Below are positions 60,252-64,000 of a stretch of 64,000 bases of DNA, piece after piece. The stretch covers positions 121,721,337 through 121,785,336 of the forward strand of contig CM067083.1 in the NCBI GenBank assembly GCA_034008185.1. The letters are read 5' to 3'. The position numbers were made by a program, and so were the translations under genes. Position 1 is the stretch's first letter, and every line of letters begins with the position of its first letter. A model generated the notes under the pieces. It worked only from the letters and a program-made list of their open reading frames with translations, made no database searches and was not told the origin of the DNA. This DNA comes from Gorsachius magnificus (lineage: Eukaryota > Chordata > Aves > Pelecaniformes > Ardeidae).

Positions 60252-63200
60252 TAAAGGACCACACAGATACACAGGTATGCAGTAAGATTTGAGGCAGTTG
60301 GGAAGGTATCGTTCTCCTTATCACATATGGTTACTATTATTTACTATAAATCATCATATGGCGATATGATATTGCTTCTGTTCAGAGAGGTGTAAATATC
60401 CTTAAGCGGCGCCAGGCTTCTGATTTAGCAGGGAAGAGAGCTGGGTTTGGGTGTCAGCATTGGAAGCCTGCTTTCTTGTCTGCCTGAAGTCAAGCACAGC
60501 CTCACACCAAGCAAATTTCATAACTTTTTTCAAATTATTTTTACCCCATCTGCCAAATCTGCAAACAGATCTACCTGGAGCACACCTTAACCCACACCTA
60601 ACTCAGCAGTCAGACCAGGCTCTCTGCAACTGAAGTGCCTTGAAGATGAAGGAGCAATGTTGTGACTGAATACATCATATCTTGCCTTTGCAATATGGTG
60701 GCTATGGAAAGCCTGAAAGAAAAAAACTGCATTTCTGTAAAACACAATTTTCAGATTTTGCCCATTCATTCTGGGATGACCCTGGAATCTCCAGTTGCAG
60801 AAATTTCAGAAAAACGGTGTCTAAAATCTGAGAGAAGTAGAGTCACCCCACATGCCTATGAAATGTAATTACCCCTAAACTTACCAGAATAAGGGGTTTA
60901 AATAAAAAATTTTAGCCTCATATTTTTGCACAGAAAGGATGTGAAGACAGAGATATAAGTCAGGACTATGTCTATGGTAGAAGATAAGTGAGGATCTGAT
61001 TTTACATAACATGGCTGGATTGCATTCATGCAGATAAACTGCTCTTGCCCCTTCCCCCTGCACTCCCCTTCACCCTTCCCACCCAAAAAAAAACCCCAAA
61101 CCACAGGAGGCCATTATAAATGTTGGTTATACAGCCCCTGGCCCATGCAATCCCCCAATGACCTGTATCAAGAAAGTCTGTAACAGTGAATTACACCTCG
61201 TGCTTTGAAGGGAAGTACGCTGCTAACAAACCACTTGCCGTTGCCAATGAAATCAGTAGCCAATACGTCAACTGCATTGTTTTTTAAAGTTGTGCTACAG
61301 TAAGTGCTTCCTCCTTCAAACACCAAGGAAAAGGTCTGTTCTTCTGTTTTGCCAGCTCAGGAGTGCAGAGGGAAGAAAAGATTTGACCCTGGGGTTAGAA
61401 CATTTTCAGCATGAAGGTCTTCACTCCAGCCCTTGCTTCCAGCATTATTTCTGTTACATGAAATAACCGTTTAATGTAAAATAAAGAGTGCTTTGAATGG
61501 GGACTGGGGCCCACACTCACCTCATGTGAGCACTAACTACTAAATGTTGCTTCTTGCTCTGGCTCTTGCCTTCTCAGGGAACAGTTCGTCCTTCTCTGCA
61601 CGGAAGCCTGCTGCAAGAGAATGGGTGAAGAATCATCCCCTGCCCCTATCCCATGGCTGATAAGCAGGGAGTTCAGGATGCTCCTGGAAAGCATTGGCTT
61701 GACACTTCCTAAAGACGAGGTGGAGCCTAATCCCTTTCCAAGCAGAAACTGCTGCCATTTGGCGAGGTAGACAGGGAACGCTGCCACGTTCAGGGTTTAA
61801 AGCTCCAGTTTGAACCCAAGTCAATATATGTGTGAGAGCGGCTGTAGACAGCCATCATCTTTAGACACACCAATGGAAAGCAAACACAGAGAGTTTTGGG
61901 GATACCCTGATGTCCATGTGCACAAGAAAGGTCTAGATGAACAAGTCCTTCAGCGGACACTGAAGGAGGAGGACAGAGGAGGAGAAAGATGTCAAGTGGC
62001 CACAACTACATCAGCAAAGACTCTAGGTATGTATAGAAATTTAATGCAGGCACAATACAGCAAAAATCTGCTCTCTCCTCACCCCAAGGGAGGCTGGCCA
62101 GGTCCAGATAGTCATTCAGTGATGTAGTGCTAAACAGCACAGACCAAAAAGATACCAAGAACTGTGCTAGCAGCTAAACAGTCTGGAGAACCACAACTCA
62201 GTGCTTGAACCTCTGCTCTGGCCTGGTTTATTTCCCAGTGCAGAAGTAGCCTTGGTGTCTTTATGCTTCAGCAGACTCCTTAAAAATAAATAAGCAGCTT
62301 GCTATTTCTATCCTTCAGCACTACCATGAAGCTTTAACAAACCTAGTACGGGTGGATGGTGCTGAATTGATTGCTGAACTCAAACTGATGGTTGCCTAGG
62401 TGCACATGGCCTCATGACCTAATTCTGCTGGTGATTTGCAAGCAGGATCTACTCCTAACTACTAATACATATACTGGCTGCTTGGAGAAAGGCTGATTTT
62501 CCTAAGCTGAAACCAACCAGGAGTAAAACTGAGTGGGAGAAAGAAACGTAACCTCTTACAGAAAGGAGTGATCTGGCACCTCTTAATCCTGTTTATTAAA
62601 CATGTCACAAAAGTAAGCATTCTCAAAGTCACAAAATAAAGCTTGTTCAGGTGAAAATAATAAATGAACTTTGATTAAAAGGCAAGAGAAGAATGATTAT
62701 CTTTAATATTTAAAGACAAGCTGGAGTAAATGGAGATCTGGGAAAACTGTTAGCAAGGAGGGCAAACAAGCAGATGGGAAATTGCTTGCATCAATACAGT
62801 ACCACCGGCCAATGGGACTGAAGACAATCACAAGTATTGAAACTTAAGAAGGACAAAATAAATAACCCAATCAATGAAAACCTTTGCTAATGAAGTTGCT
62901 AAAACATGACTGCTACCTACATCAAACAGGGAGAGAGCATAACCCTGCAAATACGACATGGCTACAAGAGTCCACGTCATTCCTTCATCTTCAGCTGAAT
63001 GTTCAGTTTGATCTCCATCTCAGGGAAAATAGAGCAGAACAGAAAGGGTATAAACAGAGCAAGCAAATATGATTACAGATAAAAAAAGGATCAAATTTGC
63101 TGTTTAAGTAAGGGAGGTAAATCAGATGCTTATATTTAAGTTTTACTTCTGAAGAAAAAAATCTAACCGAGGCTTTCCAATTGATTTTAAAGGCAAAACT

Positions 63201-63639
63201 ATTTAATTGACAAAAGAAGACATTTTACATGTAATTAATCCATGGGATTTGATGTCGCATTCTATTGCTGCAGCAAAATACCTAGCAACATCTTAACATC
63301 AGTAGGAATAAGCTGAGGTTATACTGTGTTATATAGAAGCGCAAAACCTGTTGAGATGCAGTCTAACTTCACTCATAGGAACACTTTATGTCAAGTTTGT
63401 ATTTATAACATCCCCAACAGCCATAATCAGTTTTAATTACCAGTAATTAGATTATTAGAGTGAGTTCTTAATATTTACCTAGATATCACAATCTTCTTTT
63501 TCATTTTTTTTCCCCAAGTGCCTGCCATATTAAAATTGTACACATCTCTTCTTTGGCTTTGACTTGCATGTTTTATTTTAAAAATGTCACTTATACGTTG
63601 TTCAATATAAGATAATCTCTTCAAAGTGCGGTGTGATGG

Positions 63640-63806
63640 TGTTCAAGCTAGACCTTCTGTGGCATCTCCTTCATTACAGGCCCTGACAAACAGGTTAGGG
63701 GATCATCTCTGAGAAAAGACATAGGTGGAGCTGATCCTGCCCTAGGGCTGGGGCATGCAAGAGGTGACCTTTTGAGGTCTCTTTCAGCCTTACGAGTCTA
63801 TGTTTC
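63640..63806 (+). mobile_element. CR1 LINE 3' tail, degenerate
   Basis: Plus-strand CR1 3' UTR remnant: ggtgttcaagctagacc, gtggagctgatcctgcccta, ggctggggcatgcaagaggt, gaccttttgaggtctctttc and agccttacgagtctatgttt. Substitutions in the tail repeats suggest a moderately old copy. Confidence 0.78.
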
Positions 63807-64000
63807 ATTATCCTGATACAGCCAGTTGCTGTGCCCCCCTAAAACGAACAACACTGGAATAACACATATTTATTGAGGTCCCGGGAGAGCTCATTAGAGT
63901 GAGGTGAGATTGTATTTTAACCTTTTTTTTTAAATGTGGAAACCAACCAAAAAATAACATGTAACCAAGAGACAGAAACACACAGATAAACAAACATCCC
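63807..64000. other. Short unique end segment
   Basis: AT-rich DNA after the last CR1. No feature recognised. Confidence 0.55.

Larger units (their letters stand above)
56933..63639. other. Unique non-coding stretch
   Basis: No gene recognised in 6.7 kb. It holds T16 (59474-59489) and A15 (59672-59686) runs flanking a 180-bp segment, an octamer motif (59798-59805) and a TA/GT-rich tract (60180-60251). Frames are short, and those at 58985-59313 and 60881-61104 lie opposite or beside each other without domains. Confidence 0.5.

Noticed and set aside
1..64000. tRNA genes
   Set aside because: I looked for the internal B-box type word ggttcgaatcc or close variants and saw none with a supporting A-box.

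Overview
The window looks like avian nuclear DNA. It is AT-rich with low CpG and carries short 5'-truncated CR1 LINE tails that end in the avian 8-bp tandem (ATTCTATG), plus two solo LTRs of a family common in birds. Recognisable interspersed repeats cover roughly a tenth of the window, which suits a bird and not a mammal. I cannot name the species. The LTR type suggests a neoavian bird, but that is inference.

I found no protein-coding exon that I can assign to a known gene, and no rRNA, tRNA or CRISPR array. Nearly all open frames are short, lack recognisable domains and look like chance. The only recognisable coding sequence is the broken reverse-transcriptase region (ORF2) of CR1 elements. 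The window is best read as a long intron or a gene desert.

Layout. 1-10.7 kb is mostly unique sequence with three young CR1 tails and one old CR1 relic. 10.7-26 kb is unique, with a possible ERV-like scrap (18.7 kb), two exon-like splice-signal pairings (16.5 and 17.6 kb), an 11-bp perfect hairpin (20.4 kb) and a compound TAA/CAA microsatellite (25.0 kb). A minus-strand solo LTR lies at 26.05-26.64 kb. 29-34 kb holds a CR1 tail and a pile-up of three CR1 pieces in opposing orientations. 37.8-45.3 kb holds three plus-strand CR1 tails, a plus-strand solo LTR with a perfect 5-bp target duplication, and the only CpG-rich block in the window (40.4-40.8 kb). 48.3-54.3 kb holds very old CR1/L3-like relics. 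A 0.7-kb CR1 with a 205-codon open RT remnant lies at 56.2-56.9 kb, and the last CR1 tail is at 63.6 kb.

The most biologically suggestive place is 40.38-41.06 kb. A CpG-rich block with a strong splice-donor match, a CCAAT box and three GGATTA (bicoid-class homeodomain) motifs runs straight into an AT-rich tract dense in TAAT cores. It could be a developmental enhancer, or an alternative promoter or first exon of an unannotated transcript. This rests on motif reading alone and needs comparative alignment or RNA data. I did not find a convincing new multi-gene system.
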